A DNA stretch of 64,000 bases from Pseudoruminococcus massiliensis (GCF_900291955.1 NZ_OLMR01000004.1:5553-69552), one strand, 5' to 3'. Counted from the stretch's first letter, positions 34,425-43,528 are shown. Notes: generated by a model not told the origin, from the sequence alone. A program made the numbers and translations.

Positions 34425-35755
34425 TACATACGGCGGTAGGTTTTGACCTTGCGTCTGTTGCGACAGCGTTTGCTGTAAATTGTTAAAATGATTATGTAAA
34501 TAATTACTAATAATACAAGCAATGACGCACATACAATAAACCAAGGGTTAGATACTACTTTGCCGATACCGTCCATAGCAACAAGCAAATCACTTTGGTC
34601 GATTGTTTCTGCGGCTACTAAATCTACGGTCGCAAGCTCATTATTTGCGTATTTTAGCGTGACTGTGCCGATTTTATCACCAGCCTTGACTGGTGCATTT
34701 ACACTTTCAGGTAGGTGATAAACTTTATCTATGCTTGATGCCTTAATATCTGACGGAAGAATTGTTGAGTAGCTTGTTGCAGGAGAAAGCTTTAATCTAT
34801 CCTTGCCCCAAGCAAAATTGATGTTTACTTCATCAACTATCGTTTTTTCGTCAATTACAGTTGTAAGCTGTAAGCTTGTAAACGCCCAGCGGAAAAGATT
34901 TTTTGCATCTTTCATAGCACCGTTTTCGAGCTGTTCACCATTTTTTGAATAGTCTGCACCGAGCGTAACGCATAAATATGAATAGCCCTCATAAACTGCT
35001 GTTGAAACAAGGCAATAGCCTGAATCATCACCTGTACAGCCTGTTTTTGTGCCTGTTGCATACTTATAAAAGTAATCTCCTCCACGAACCTCGTCAATGA
35101 GGGAGTTTGTTGTAATAAGCGGTCTATCCTCACCAAGACAATCAGAAACTGTTGTGCTTGTGATTTCAGTAAATTTCGGCAAGGTCATTGCATACTCTGT
35201 GATTTTTGCAAGGTCAGATGCTGTGGTATAGTGGTCTGGGTCGTGAAGTCCGTGAGGGTTCATAAAATGCGTATTTTCGCAGCCAAGCTCCTTTGCTTTT
35301 TTATTCATCATCTTGACGAAATTAGTTATGCTTCCTCCGCCGACATAGTCCGCAAGAACCAAAGCCGCATCATTGCCAGATGGAATCATAAGGCAGTTCA
35401 AGAGCTGGGTGACAGTAAGAGTTTCTCCACCAATAAGTCCGGCGGTAGAGCTTCCTGTACCATTAAGCCTATTGAGTATGCTCTGCTTTACGGTAACTTT
35501 AGTGTTGTCCAAATCCTTGATATTCTCAGTAACAATGATATAGGTCATAATTTTAGTAGTAGATGCCGGATAGCACTTTTTATCCTTATCTTTTTCATAG
35601 ACAGAAATGCCAGTATCAAGATTTACAAGATAGACTGATTTTGAGTTTATATCAAAATCAATGCTATAAGAAATAGCACTTGCCTTATTCATAGGAATTG
35701 ATGAAAATAATATACAAAAAACCAACGAGAAAATAAAAAAGCTTTTTAATTTCAT
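34424..35755 (-). CDS. D-alanyl-D-alanine carboxypeptidase (serine-type, DacA/PBP5 family)
   Basis: 443 residues from the ATG at 35755 (MKLKSFF). The TTG four codons earlier sits too close to the AGGAGA ribosome site. Signal peptide ending in NKASA; catalytic SxxK as STTK (Ser65-Lys68); SGN at about 125; KTG in GTKTGCTGD. A C-terminal beta domain and a terminal membrane helix (PWFIVCASLLVLLVIIYIII) with a basic tail anchor it, unlike the amphipathic helix of E. coli PBP5. It trims the terminal D-Ala of peptidoglycan pentapeptides outside the cell. The last codons run up to repeat R6. Confidence 0.9.
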   Translation of the reverse strand: MKLKSFFIFSLVFCILFSSIPMNKASAISYSIDFDINSKSVYLVNLDTGISVYEKDKDKKCYPASTTKIMTYIIVTENIKDLDNTKVTVKQSILNRLNGTGSSTAGLIGGETLTVTQLLNCLMIPSGNDAALVLADYVGGGSITNFVKMMNKKAKELGCENTHFMNPHGLHDPDHYTTASDLAKITEYAMTLPKFTEITSTTVSDCLGEDRPLITTNSLIDEVRGGDYFYKYATGTKTGCTGDDSGYCLVSTAVYEGYSYLCVTLGADYSKNGEQLENGAMKDAKNLFRWAFTSLQLTTVIDEKTIVDEVNINFAWGKDRLKLSPATSYSTILPSDIKASSIDKVYHLPESVNAPVKAGDKIGTVTLKYANNELATVDLVAAETIDQSDLLVAMDGIGKVVSNPWFIVCASLLVLLVIIYIIILTIYSKRCRNRRKVKTYRRM

Positions 35756-35888
35756 AGAAAAAATCAATCTCCTGTGTTATAATTATTTTAATGAAAATAG
35801 CTATGTATTCAACAATTATTTTACATTATTTTTTGGCTTATTACAAACCAAATTATTTATAATTTTTCAGACTTTGTCGGGGGATTTT

Positions 35889-36581
35889 ATGGTATATATT
35901 ACGGGAGATATGCATGGAGAGCTTAAACGCTTTTCCGACCGAAAGCTGAAACGACTTTCGGAGGAAGATGTGCTAATGATATGCGGAGATTTTGGCTTTA
36001 TATGGAATGGTTCAGAGCAAGAAAAGAAATTTCTTGAGGAAATAGGAGAAAAGCCATATAAGACGATGTTTGTAGACGGAACGCACGAGAATTTCGAGCT
36101 TTTAGAGAAATATCCGATTGAGGAGCTTTTTGGTGGAAGAGCTCATCATATTTCGGGAAATCTCTATCATATGATTAGGGGAGAGATATTCACAATAGAC
36201 GGCGAAACCTATTTCGCCTTTGGTGGTGGAGATAGTCCTGACCGTGAAATTCGTATTGCGGCGGGAACATGGTATAAGCAAGAAATGCCGACAGTTGATG
36301 AGATGACCTATGCGGTCGAAAATCTGAATAGATATGATTATAATGTTGATTATCTTATAACTCATGAGCCATCAGGAAATGCAAGAGGTCTGATAGATTC
36401 AAGGTCGGAAATCAGTGCAATTGGTTCGTTTTTCGATGAAATTGCCAAGAATGTTAAGTATAAATGTTGGTATTTTGGCAGTGTGCATTTTGATAGAAGA
36501 ATTTCGGGCAGGAATTATGCAGTATTTACAGAGATTTTGCCTATACATATGAAGGCTAAAAAGCGAAGATTATTTATGTAA
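35889..36581 (+). CDS. Calcineurin-like metallophosphoesterase
   Basis: 230 residues from the ATG at 35889, with GGGGGA as ribosome site. The two-metal motifs are ITGDMHGE, MICGDFGF, DGTHENFE (in place of GNHE), FGGGDSPD, ITHEPSG and FGSVHFD. No signal peptide, so cytosolic. The TGDxHG/GDFG variant is common in clostridial phosphoesterases of unknown substrate. It precedes the dCMP deaminase gene by 47 bases; they may be co-transcribed. Confidence 0.82.
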   Translation: MVYITGDMHGELKRFSDRKLKRLSEEDVLMICGDFGFIWNGSEQEKKFLEEIGEKPYKTMFVDGTHENFELLEKYPIEELFGGRAHHISGNLYHMIRGEIFTIDGETYFAFGGGDSPDREIRIAAGTWYKQEMPTVDEMTYAVENLNRYDYNVDYLITHEPSGNARGLIDSRSEISAIGSFFDEIAKNVKYKCWYFGSVHFDRRISGRNYAVFTEILPIHMKAKKRRLFM

Positions 36582-36628
36582 GAAGGGCAAGGCTTAATTT
36601 ACTATTAATAAAATTCAGGAGGAATATT

Positions 36629-37114
36629 ATGAAAAGAAAAGGTTATATTAGTTGGGATGAATATTTTATGGGAGTAGCTTTACTTGCAGCAAAGCGTAGT
36701 AAAGACCCAAATACACAGGTTGGAGCGTGTATAGTACATAATAATGTAATACTCTCAACAGGATATAATGGCTTTCCTTATGGTTGCTCCGATGATGAAT
36801 ATCCTTGGGAAAGAGAGGGCGATTTTCAGAATAATACAAAGTATCCTTTCGTTGTACACGCTGAGCTTAATGCGATTCTCAATTCTCAAGGTAAATCGCT
36901 AAAGGGTGCGACAATATATGTAGCATTATTCCCTTGCAATGAGTGTGCAAAGGCTATCATTCAATCGGGGATAAAGGAGGTTGTCTACCTCTCTGATAAA
37001 TATGCTGAATCTCCGGCAACTCTTGCATCAAAGAGAATGTTGGCATCAGCTGGTGTTACTATTCGCAGAATAGAAACAAGCATAAAAGAAATAAGCTTAG
37101 ATTTTAATGTATGA
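36629..37114 (+). CDS. Deoxycytidylate deaminase
   Basis: 161 residues. Converts dCMP to dUMP for dTMP synthesis. Motifs: SKDPNTQVGACIV, YNGFPYGCSDDEYPWER (the family's long loop), zinc/catalytic HAELNAILN and FPCNECAKAIIQSG. ATG after AGGAGG. The length and the PWER loop separate it from TadA and from cytidine deaminases. The stretch after it holds only a short piece of the repeat family. Confidence 0.9.
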   Translation: MKRKGYISWDEYFMGVALLAAKRSKDPNTQVGACIVHNNVILSTGYNGFPYGCSDDEYPWEREGDFQNNTKYPFVVHAELNAILNSQGKSLKGATIYVALFPCNECAKAIIQSGIKEVVYLSDKYAESPATLASKRMLASAGVTIRRIETSIKEISLDFNV

Positions 37115-37200
37115 ATTATTCTAATAGAAATCGCCATAGCCCAATTACAAGCTAAGTGCAAGAGGGTTCACGGTTTGGCGAATTTTGTTTAAACTCGATA

Positions 37201-37276
37201 GTTTATCGGCAACATTAGTCAATAAGTGCGGACAAAGTCCGTACTTAAAGCCCGCCAAAGGCTCTGCCTTTGGAAT
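37201..37276. repeat. Composite hairpin repeat R7 (fragment)
   Basis: Contains GGCAACATTAGTCAATAAG, GTGCGGACAAAGTCCGTAC, then CCAAAGGCTCTGCCTTTGG. Only the central part of a half-unit remains, just before the CBS gene. Confidence 0.75.
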
Positions 37277-37303
37277 CCATAAGCAAGTCTATGGGGTGAA
37301 ATT

Positions 37304-38002
37304 ATGAAATCAGATGAATTTTTGAACTTATACAGAACTCTCGAAGAAGTCCTTAGTGAGAAATACAGTGACAGAACACGCAACTATGGCAGTGTTGTTG
37401 TACAATTTATGAATGATGTCGAAGGCAGACAATTCAAGGATAAGCTTAATCTTTGTCGAGAAATCCGCAATCTTCTTTCCCATCACCCAGAGGTGAATGG
37501 CGAAAAAATAATTGAACCCTCACAAGCTATGCTGGATATTCTCAACGAGGTTATAAACTATGTAAAGCGTCCGCCACTCGCAATAAGCTATGCAACACCT
37601 TTTGAGAATCTCTTAAAAGCATCTTTAAACAACAATGCTCTTACTATTATGAAAAAAATGGAGCGCAGAGGATTCTCCCATGTTCCAGTCCTCAACGGTG
37701 GAAAATTTATCGGGGTATTTAGTGTAGGTACGATATTTATGTATATCTTAGGTGGCAACGCAATCGAAAATATAGAAAAAATGGAAATTGGTGATTTTAG
37801 AAAATATCTTCCGTTCGAGGCTCATACTACTGAGCGTTTCAGATTTATTTCCGAATCTACAACCGTAATCGAAGCAAAAACCGCCTTTGAGCAACCACAA
37901 CAGCGTTCACGCAGACTTGTTGCCCTTTTCATAACGGATAACGGCAGTCAAGGCGGAAGACTTCTCGGAATGATAACCCCTTGGGATATACTTAGGTCAT
38001 AA
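37304..38002 (+). CDS. CBS-domain protein
   Basis: 232 residues, cytosolic. Residues 1-90 are helical (MNDVEGRQFKDKLNLCREIRNLLSHHPEV resembles HEPN-like helices with an RNxLxHH motif). Residues about 95-232 form a CBS pair: TIMKKMERRGFSHVPVLNGGKFIGVFSVGTIF and RRLVALFITDNGSQGGRLLGMITPWDILRS. CBS pairs bind adenine nucleotides and act as sensors. The RNLLSHH element is interesting because HEPN RNases use RxxxxH, which fits here; nuclease activity is only a possibility. Confidence 0.75.
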   Translation: MKSDEFLNLYRTLEEVLSEKYSDRTRNYGSVVVQFMNDVEGRQFKDKLNLCREIRNLLSHHPEVNGEKIIEPSQAMLDILNEVINYVKRPPLAISYATPFENLLKASLNNNALTIMKKMERRGFSHVPVLNGGKFIGVFSVGTIFMYILGGNAIENIEKMEIGDFRKYLPFEAHTTERFRFISESTTVIEAKTAFEQPQQRSRRLVALFITDNGSQGGRLLGMITPWDILRS

Positions 38003-38004
38003 CA

Positions 38005-38046
38005 AAAAATCTCGTTCTAATTTCTTTAGCTTAGAACGAGATTTTT
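38005..38046. terminator. Bidirectional terminator
   Basis: 16-bp perfect stem AAAAATCTCGTTCTAA/TTAGAACGAGATTTTT between convergent genes. Confidence 0.9.
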
Positions 38047-38050
38047 ATAT

Positions 38051-38365
38051 CTATTTTTTATGTTTATGCTCATCAATAAATTCTCCGTCTTTCATTTTTG
38101 CCCCACAAAATGAGCAAGCTTTTAAGTCATTAAAAAATATAACAACTTCAAGCGGAGCTCCACATCTCGGGCAACGATAAAATATAGCTGTCCCTATAAT
38201 AGCAACCGCCATAGTTACAGATGTTACTATTATGGAGATTATGCCCAATACACTGTATTGTTGGCATAGCAAAGCAAGAACAAAGGCTATTCCCATACCA
38301 ATAGCTATCCAAGGCATAAGAAATTTATGCCATTTTTTAGGTGTTATCTTTTTCGTAAATCTCAC
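38051..38365 (-). CDS. Small zinc-ribbon membrane protein
   Basis: 104 residues: basic start, two hydrophobic helices (about 17-34 and 39-62), then a zinc ribbon CPRCG-x-CSFCG and a His/Lys tail. Not recognised further. The GTG start directly abuts AAGGAG, an unusually short spacing, so the true start may lie elsewhere; the next in-frame ATG falls inside the first helix. Confidence 0.6.
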   Translation of the reverse strand: MRFTKKITPKKWHKFLMPWIAIGMGIAFVLALLCQQYSVLGIISIIVTSVTMAVAIIGTAIFYRCPRCGAPLEVVIFFNDLKACSFCGAKMKDGEFIDEHKHKK

Positions 38366-38553
38366 CTCCTTTTATTACTTATATTACCAAAATAAATATA
38401 TTCATACTATCGGAGAAATATAAAACATTAGTAAAACCTGTGTAAGCAAAAAATGCAAAAGTTTTGTAAGAAAGTTGTCAATTACTTTCTATAATCATAG
38501 ACATATATAAGTACACATGATATAATGAATAAAAATTCTTAGGGGTGCTTGTT

Positions 38554-39135
38554 ATGAAAAAAACAAAATTTATTTTAACTTTATCTTTTACTGCATTAAC
38601 TTTGCTCAGTACTGGTATTGTTACCTCTGCAATAACTTCTCCAAACGGAAATGAAAATCAAGCTTTTTATACTGTGCCAACAAAAGACGGTGAAAAGACG
38701 TATCAAGTAAATGATATATCGGCTTTCGAAAATTTTGAACCAAATCCCGAGGAAGATAAACTTAAAGAGGAAGTTGTCCAAAAATACAAAAAGGGAGATC
38801 TAAAATCCTTAAATGTTGCAAATATATCCGATATAGATCTTAGCTTAGATGAAATAGATGCTAAGTATGAAGCCGAGGAAGAAGAAAGCAATAAAAACGA
38901 CCTCAAGGCTTATGAAATTTTGAGCAAATACAAAGGCTCGAAATATGCAAGAACAACGTTCATCACAGATTATGAGCTTGACTTGACATATATGAGAGAA
39001 ATGGTAACTCTTATCGAAAGCAACACTCTTCCTAAGGACGAGGCCGATGTTCTTCATAGATATGTTTCAAGAAGAGCATATTGGATAACAGATGAAAATA
39101 CAGCCAAAGAATTTGAGAAGTGGATGCTTGGATAA
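38554..39135 (+). CDS. Secreted protein of unknown function
   Basis: 193 residues from the ATG at 38554 (ribosome site AGGGGTG). Signal peptide MKKTKFILTLSFTALTLLSTGIVTSA, then a highly charged helical body (EEDKLKEEVVQKYKKGDLK; DAKYEAEEEESNKNDLKAYE). No known domain. A small lipoprotein gene follows after 16 bases, so the two probably act together at the cell surface. Confidence 0.65.
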   Translation: MKKTKFILTLSFTALTLLSTGIVTSAITSPNGNENQAFYTVPTKDGEKTYQVNDISAFENFEPNPEEDKLKEEVVQKYKKGDLKSLNVANISDIDLSLDEIDAKYEAEEEESNKNDLKAYEILSKYKGSKYARTTFITDYELDLTYMREMVTLIESNTLPKDEADVLHRYVSRRAYWITDENTAKEFEKWMLG

Positions 39136-39151
39136 TAATGGGGTAAATAAT

Positions 39152-39646
39152 ATGAAAAAAGTTATAATTCCCGCTCTTTTAATACTATCAGCTTGTATTT
39201 TATCAGCTTGCTCTAAAAATGAAAATACAGAGAAGTATATTTATGAAACTACAGCATATCAATATATAAATGACCCGAACCATAAGGAGCTTCAAACAAA
39301 ATGTGAAGACAAGGAACAGATTGAAATTGCAAAAAAGATAATCAAAGACTCTGAAAAGGCTTTCAAAATAAGTCTTCAAGAGGCTTCTGATCGTGACTTA
39401 GGAGCGTGTTCAGCATATTGTCCGGATAAAACAGTGCTAGATAATGCAAGTACAACTAATGTTTCTATCGAGTATTTGAACACAAAGCAAGACGGTGACA
39501 GTGGATATATTTGGGTTAAATATACTGCGGAATATCTTGATGGTTATGGTGAAGGATTTAAGGGAAGTTATGATGTAGTATCAAGATGGGAAATAAAGAA
39601 AGAAAACAACGAATGGAAAGTCACTAAAATAACAGAAGCAATATAA
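39152..39646 (+). CDS. Small lipoprotein
   Basis: 164 residues from the ATG at 39152, which follows GGGGT; an in-frame ATG at 39092 lies inside the previous gene. Lipobox LSAC after a hydrophobic stretch. The mature part has a beta-rich C-terminus (SGYIWVKYTAEYLDGYGEG; SRWEIKKENNEWKVTKI) resembling the cystatin/NTF2-like folds of small clostridial lipoproteins. Function unknown. Downstream partner of the preceding secreted protein. Confidence 0.68.
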   Translation: MKKVIIPALLILSACILSACSKNENTEKYIYETTAYQYINDPNHKELQTKCEDKEQIEIAKKIIKDSEKAFKISLQEASDRDLGACSAYCPDKTVLDNASTTNVSIEYLNTKQDGDSGYIWVKYTAEYLDGYGEGFKGSYDVVSRWEIKKENNEWKVTKITEAI

Positions 39647-39650
39647 CAAA

Positions 39651-39685
39651 ACACCTCGGTCAGATTGATTGACCGAGGTTTTACT
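39651..39685. terminator. Bidirectional terminator between the lipoprotein gene and pdxT
   Basis: 10-bp stem ACCTCGGTCA/TGACCGAGGT with T-runs both ways; it also ends pdxST on the minus strand. Confidence 0.8.
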
Positions 39686-40249
39686 TTATTTAATCATATC
39701 TAAGAAATACTGGTGAACGCTTGTGTCATCAGTAAGCTCTGGGTGGAAAGATGTAGCAAGCTGATTGTCTTGACGAGCCGCAACTATATTTCCGTTTACT
39801 GTTGCGAGAACATCAACACCTTCTCCAACGCTTTCGATATATGGAGCACGAATGAATACCATAGGTACTTCACCGATACCCTTAACATCAGAAACTGTTT
39901 CAAAGCTTCCAAGCTGTCTGCCATAGGCATTTCGCTTAACAGTAATATCCATAGTGCCAAAGTATACATTCTTATCGTTAGAAAGATTATTCGCAAGAAG
40001 AATCATACCTGCGCAGGTTCCATAGACAGGAAGCCCGTCAGCAATTTTCTTTTGGAGAGTATCAAATATATCAAGCTCTTTCAAAAGCTTGCCCATAGTT
40101 GTGCTTTCTCCACCCGGAAGAATAAGACCATCAAAATGCTTATCTAAATCAGCTTTTCGGCGAATCTCAAAATATTCGACACCAAGCTTTTCCAGTATCT
40201 GCTCATGCTCAAAGAAAGAGCCTTGAACTGCAAGAACTGCAATAACCAT
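39686..40249 (-). CDS. pdxT: Pyridoxal 5'-phosphate synthase, glutaminase subunit
   Basis: 187 residues. Class I-like glutaminase that releases ammonia for PdxS. Motifs: VLAVQGSFFEHE, LPGGESTTM, nucleophile Cys in YGTCAGMILLA, and the His-Glu pair in TSFHPEL. Its start overlaps the end of pdxS, so both subunits are co-translated, as in most Firmicutes. The product PLP is needed by the PLP enzyme at 15.3 kb, among others. Confidence 0.95.
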   Translation of the reverse strand: MVIAVLAVQGSFFEHEQILEKLGVEYFEIRRKADLDKHFDGLILPGGESTTMGKLLKELDIFDTLQKKIADGLPVYGTCAGMILLANNLSNDKNVYFGTMDITVKRNAYGRQLGSFETVSDVKGIGEVPMVFIRAPYIESVGEGVDVLATVNGNIVAARQDNQLATSFHPELTDDTSVHQYFLDMIK

Positions 40250-41118
40250 TATCTGCTCTCCATTATTACCTTGATTTCATCAGGATTGATACCAACCATA
40301 GCTTCGCCGAGGTCCTCAGAAAGCTCTGCAAGAACAGCAGGATTGTTGTAGTTTGTAACAGCTTTTACGATAGCTGCTGCACGCTTCTCAGGGTTGCCTG
40401 ACTTAAAGATACCTGAACCAACGAATACGCCCTCTGCACCAAGCTGCATCATAAGTGCAGCGTCAGCAGGAGTTGCAACACCACCAGCAGAGAAATTAAC
40501 AACTGGAAGCTTGCCATTTTCGTGTACAAACTTAACGAGGTCATAAGGAACAGCAAGCTCTTTAGCTGTATTGAAAAGCTCGTCCTCACGCATAGACTGA
40601 ATCTTTCTCATCTCGCTCTGGATAGTTCTCATATGACGAACAGCTTGAATAACATCACCTGTACCAGCTTCACCCTTTGTACGAATCATAGATGCACCCT
40701 CAGCAATTCTTCTGAGAGCCTCGCCAAGATTTCTTGCACCGCAAACGAAAGGAACCTTGAACTTTGTTTTGTCAATATGATATGTGTCATCAGCTGGAGA
40801 AAGAACTTCACTTTCATCTATATAGTCGATTTCGAGAGCCTCGAGAATCTGAGCCTCAACGAAGTGACCAATTCTTGCCTTAGCCATAACAGGAATAGAA
40901 ACTGCTTTTTGAATACCCTTAATCATCTTAGGGTCGCTCATTCTTGAAACGCCACCTGCTGCTCTGATGTCAGCTGGGATTCTTTCGAGAGCCATAACTG
41001 CACAAGCACCTGCTGCCTCTGCGATTTTAGCCTGTTCAGGGGTAGTAACGTCCATAATAACGCCACCCTTGAGCATTTGAGCAAGATTTTTATTAAGACC
41101 GTATCTGTTTTCTGACAT
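40249..41118 (-). CDS. pdxS: Pyridoxal 5'-phosphate synthase, synthase subunit
   Basis: 289 residues, a (beta/alpha)8 barrel that builds PLP from ribose-5-phosphate, glyceraldehyde-3-phosphate and ammonia in a 12+12 complex with PdxT. Highly conserved stretches are visible: [47 protein letters not shown] (catalytic Lys), [16 protein letters not shown] and [19 protein letters not shown]. First gene of the minus-strand pdxST operon. Confidence 0.96.
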   Translation of the reverse strand: MSENRYGLNKNLAQMLKGGVIMDVTTPEQAKIAEAAGACAVMALERIPADIRAAGGVSRMSDPKMIKGIQKAVSIPVMAKARIGHFVEAQILEALEIDYIDESEVLSPADDTYHIDKTKFKVPFVCGARNLGEALRRIAEGASMIRTKGEAGTGDVIQAVRHMRTIQSEMRKIQSMREDELFNTAKELAVPYDLVKFVHENGKLPVVNFSAGGVATPADAALMMQLGAEGVFVGSGIFKSGNPEKRAAAIVKAVTNYNNPAVLAELSEDLGEAMVGINPDEIKVIMESR

Positions 41119-41197
41119 AATATTAAAACTCCCTTATATTTTATAAAATAACATCTCAAGCCTGTGCACACGACCTACGAAACGTTTACATAAGCTC

Positions 41198-41225
41198 ATT
41201 ATAACTGAAACTGTCACTATTACAA
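41198..41225 (-). promoter_or_regulatory. Promoter of pdxST
   Basis: Minus strand: TTGTAA, 16-base spacer, perfect TATAAT; leader of about 75 bases. No MocR/PdxR gene is adjacent. Confidence 0.5.
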
Positions 41226-41297
41226 TGCACAGATTTTATATTTTTAAGGGGTACAGTTTAATAATTATCAAGTAAAATCATTAAATTTCGGCAAATT

Positions 41298-41585
41298 TTA
41301 ATTATTGTTTCTTATAGTATCAATTAATACGATTAACGCTTCAACCTGTTCATCTGTCAGTCCTGATGTATCTATTTCTCTTTTTATCTCAACACCTAAG
41401 AGAAAGTCTGTTGAAACTTTAAATATTCTTGCGATTTTTATTAAAACATCATATGCAGGATAACGCAGTCCGTTTTCATAGGCACTTATTACAGATTTTG
41501 TAAGCCCTAAAAGGTCTGCGAGCTGTTGTTGAGTAAGCTTTTTCTTTATTCTGAGTGTTTTCAATCTGTTTCCAAAATTCACCAA
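41298..41585 (-). CDS. Xre-family helix-turn-helix regulator
   Basis: About 95 residues. The helix-turn-helix is clear: FGNRLKTLRIKKKLTQQQLADLLGLTKSVISAYENGLRYP, with a C-terminal extension VSTDFLLGVE typical of SinR/phage-repressor-like proteins. The start is uncertain. The AAAGGCGG site best serves the TTG at 41585 or the GTG at 41582, whereas the longest reading (41603) starts within that site. It is divergent from the leucine-rich protein gene and could control it (inference). Confidence 0.8.
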   Translation of the reverse strand: MVNFGNRLKTLRIKKKLTQQQLADLLGLTKSVISAYENGLRYPAYDVLIKIARIFKVSTDFLLGVEIKREIDTSGLTDEQVEALIVLIDTIRNNN

Positions 41586-41655
41586 TCTGACACCGCCTTT
41601 CACTGAAATTATATTTTTATATAGTATTCATTTGGTACATTTTATCAACTAATAA

Positions 41656-41684
41656 TTGAAATAGTTAATTTTTTATGATACAAT
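41656..41684 (+). promoter_or_regulatory. Promoter of the leucine-rich surface protein gene
   Basis: TTGAAA, 17-base spacer, TACAAT. The leader of about 95 bases has two small hairpins (GGATATTATCC and CCGTTAATCATACGG) but matches no riboswitch I know. Confidence 0.55.
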
Positions 41685-41782
41685 CTCATAAAGCAGGCCA
41701 AAGGATATTATCCGTTAATCATACGGTAATAATATAGGCTGTTTTCAGTCCAAAACAAAAAATTTTTTAGGAGGTATTATTT

Positions 41783-43501
41783 ATGGAAAAAAGTAAAAAA
41801 ATGGCAGCACTTATTTTAGCAACTATGCTTGCGGTAAGCAGTTCAGCAGCAATGGCTGTTACGGTTTCGGCGGAGGAAGGCACTGCGGTTGCATATTCTT
41901 CTTCAGACACCGAAAGCTGGAGTGAGTATGACTATCAAATCCTTGATGATGGCACAATTGAAATTATATATTATTATGGTTGTGATGAGGTAATTATTAT
42001 TCCAAGTGAGATTGATGGTAGAAAGGTTACAGGTATACAAAGATTTGCTTTTTCAATCAATGACTATCTTAAAAGTATAACAATACCTGACGGCGTAACA
42101 AGCATAGGAGATAGCGCCTTTTCTGATTGCAGAAGCTTAACAGATATAACAATACCTGACAGTGTAACAAGCATAGGATGTGAAGCCTTTTATAATTGTA
42201 GTAGTTTAACAAATATAACAATACCTGACGGTGTAACAAGCATAGAATATGGAACATTTTACGATTGTAGTAGCTTAACAAATATAACAATACCTGACAG
42301 CGTAACAAGCATAGAATGTGAAGCCTTTTATAATTGTAGTAGCTTAACAAATATAACAATACCCGACGGCGTAACAAGTATAGAAAGTGAAACATTTTAT
42401 AACTGTCAAAGCCTTTCAAATATAGATATCTCAAATAGTCTTATAAGTATAGGAATGGATGCATTTGCTCATTGCAAAAATTTGAAAAATATAAAAATAC
42501 CAGATAGTGTAACAACCATTGAGCTTGGAGCGTTTAATGACACACTGTGGTATAACAATCAACCTGATGGATTGTTATATGCTGGAAAAGTTTTATATTT
42601 ATACAAAGGTGAAATGCCTGAAAATACAAAAATCACTTTAAAAAATGATACTTCTGGAATTGCTGATAATGCATTTAGTTATTGTACCAATCTTACAAAC
42701 ATAAAAATTCCAGACAGTGTAACAATCATCGGAGCATGGGCTTTTTTTAGTTGTCCAAATCTTACAGCTATAGAGATTCCAAGCAGTGTAATAGGTATAG
42801 GCGTTTATGCATTGTTGGGATGTGGAAATCTTACCATATATGGCAATATCGGAAGCTACGCTGAGAGCTATGCTAATATAAATGTTATACCATTTGTAGA
42901 TATTAACAAAAAAATTACAACATTAACAAGCAAGGTTGATAACATATCCGTTAAGGGTACTTTTGATGACGGCGTAATACTTAATGTAGAAAAAGCCACC
43001 GTTGAAAATGCTGTAAAAGCTTATAACATAACTCTAAAAGATGAGAACGGCAACACTATTCAGCCAAACGGAACAATAACAGTTTCAATTCCAAGCGATA
43101 AAGCAAACTGCAAGGTATATTTGATAAAGGAAGACGGCACAAAAGTTGATATGAATGCAACCTATAATAATGGTAACTATGAATTTACTACTGACCATCT
43201 TTCTATCTATGCTTTGATTGCTGATACAAGTGAGCCAAGCAATGAGCCAAGTAATGAGCCAAGTAATGAGCCAAGCAATGAGCCAAGTAATGAGCCAAGT
43301 AATGAACAAAGCAATACTATAAGTGATTCAAGCAAATCAAATAGTGATACAAATAATACAGATAGTAGTAAAATCCCAAGCGAAACAGGCAAAAATGGTG
43401 TAGAAACTGGTGACAGCAATAACTTATTTGCTATGGCAGCAATGCTTGCTGGTGCAGTTACTGCTATCGCAACAATTACATTCAAGAAAAAGCGTACCTA
43501 A
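41783..43501 (+). CDS. BspA-type leucine-rich repeat surface protein
   Basis: 572 residues. Signal peptide ending TVSAEE. Residues about 85-360 are LRR_5 repeats of 23 residues with the theme ITIPDSVTSIGxxAFxxCSSL; six repeats are almost identical. A beta domain follows (VKGTFDDGVILNVEKATVEN, FTTDHLSIYALI), then tandem SNEP tetrapeptides and a Ser/Asn/Asp linker. The end has a cell-wall sorting layout, GVETGDSNN + hydrophobic helix + KKKRT, resembling clostridial NPxTGD signals but lacking the Pro. BspA proteins bind host or bacterial surfaces; target unknown. An Xre regulator is divergent upstream. Confidence 0.88.
   Translation: MEKSKKMAALILATMLAVSSSAAMAVTVSAEEGTAVAYSSSDTESWSEYDYQILDDGTIEIIYYYGCDEVIIIPSEIDGRKVTGIQRFAFSINDYLKSITIPDGVTSIGDSAFSDCRSLTDITIPDSVTSIGCEAFYNCSSLTNITIPDGVTSIEYGTFYDCSSLTNITIPDSVTSIECEAFYNCSSLTNITIPDGVTSIESETFYNCQSLSNIDISNSLISIGMDAFAHCKNLKNIKIPDSVTTIELGAFNDTLWYNNQPDGLLYAGKVLYLYKGEMPENTKITLKNDTSGIADNAFSYCTNLTNIKIPDSVTIIGAWAFFSCPNLTAIEIPSSVIGIGVYALLGCGNLTIYGNIGSYAESYANINVIPFVDINKKITTLTSKVDNISVKGTFDDGVILNVEKATVENAVKAYNITLKDENGNTIQPNGTITVSIPSDKANCKVYLIKEDGTKVDMNATYNNGNYEFTTDHLSIYALIADTSEPSNEPSNEPSNEPSNEPSNEPSNEQSNTISDSSKSNSDTNNTDSSKIPSETGKNGVETGDSNNLFAMAAMLAGAVTAIATITFKKKRT
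42076..42430 (+). repeat. 69-bp coding repeats of the LRR domain
   Basis: About five tandem 69-bp units in the LRR gene are nearly identical in DNA, sharing stretches such as ACAATACCTGACAGTGTAAC and TGTAGTAGCTTAACAAATAT. Such recent duplication allows repeat-number change by slipped pairing or recombination. Confidence 0.8.
43228..43311 (+). repeat. 12-bp tandem repeat encoding SNEP
   Basis: Six to seven copies of GAGCCAAGTAAT or its C variant, encoding Ser-Asn-Glu-Pro in the wall-spanning part of the LRR protein; the last copy reads SNEQ. Confidence 0.85.
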
Positions 43502-43528
43502 TATATAAATCAAATATTTTCAGCTACA

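Noticed and set aside
41685-41782. Possible riboswitch in the LRR gene leader
   Set aside because: Two small hairpins are present but no conserved core of a known riboswitch class was recognised and no alternative terminator is seen.
42069-43311. Regular direct repeats considered as a CRISPR array
   Set aside because: The 69-bp and 12-bp repeats are in frame within a coding sequence and have no unique spacers; no cas genes are present.
43207-43485. Antisense frame with LLGSLLGSLLGS repeats
   Set aside because: It is the reverse reading of the SNEP-coding tandem repeat in the LRR gene.
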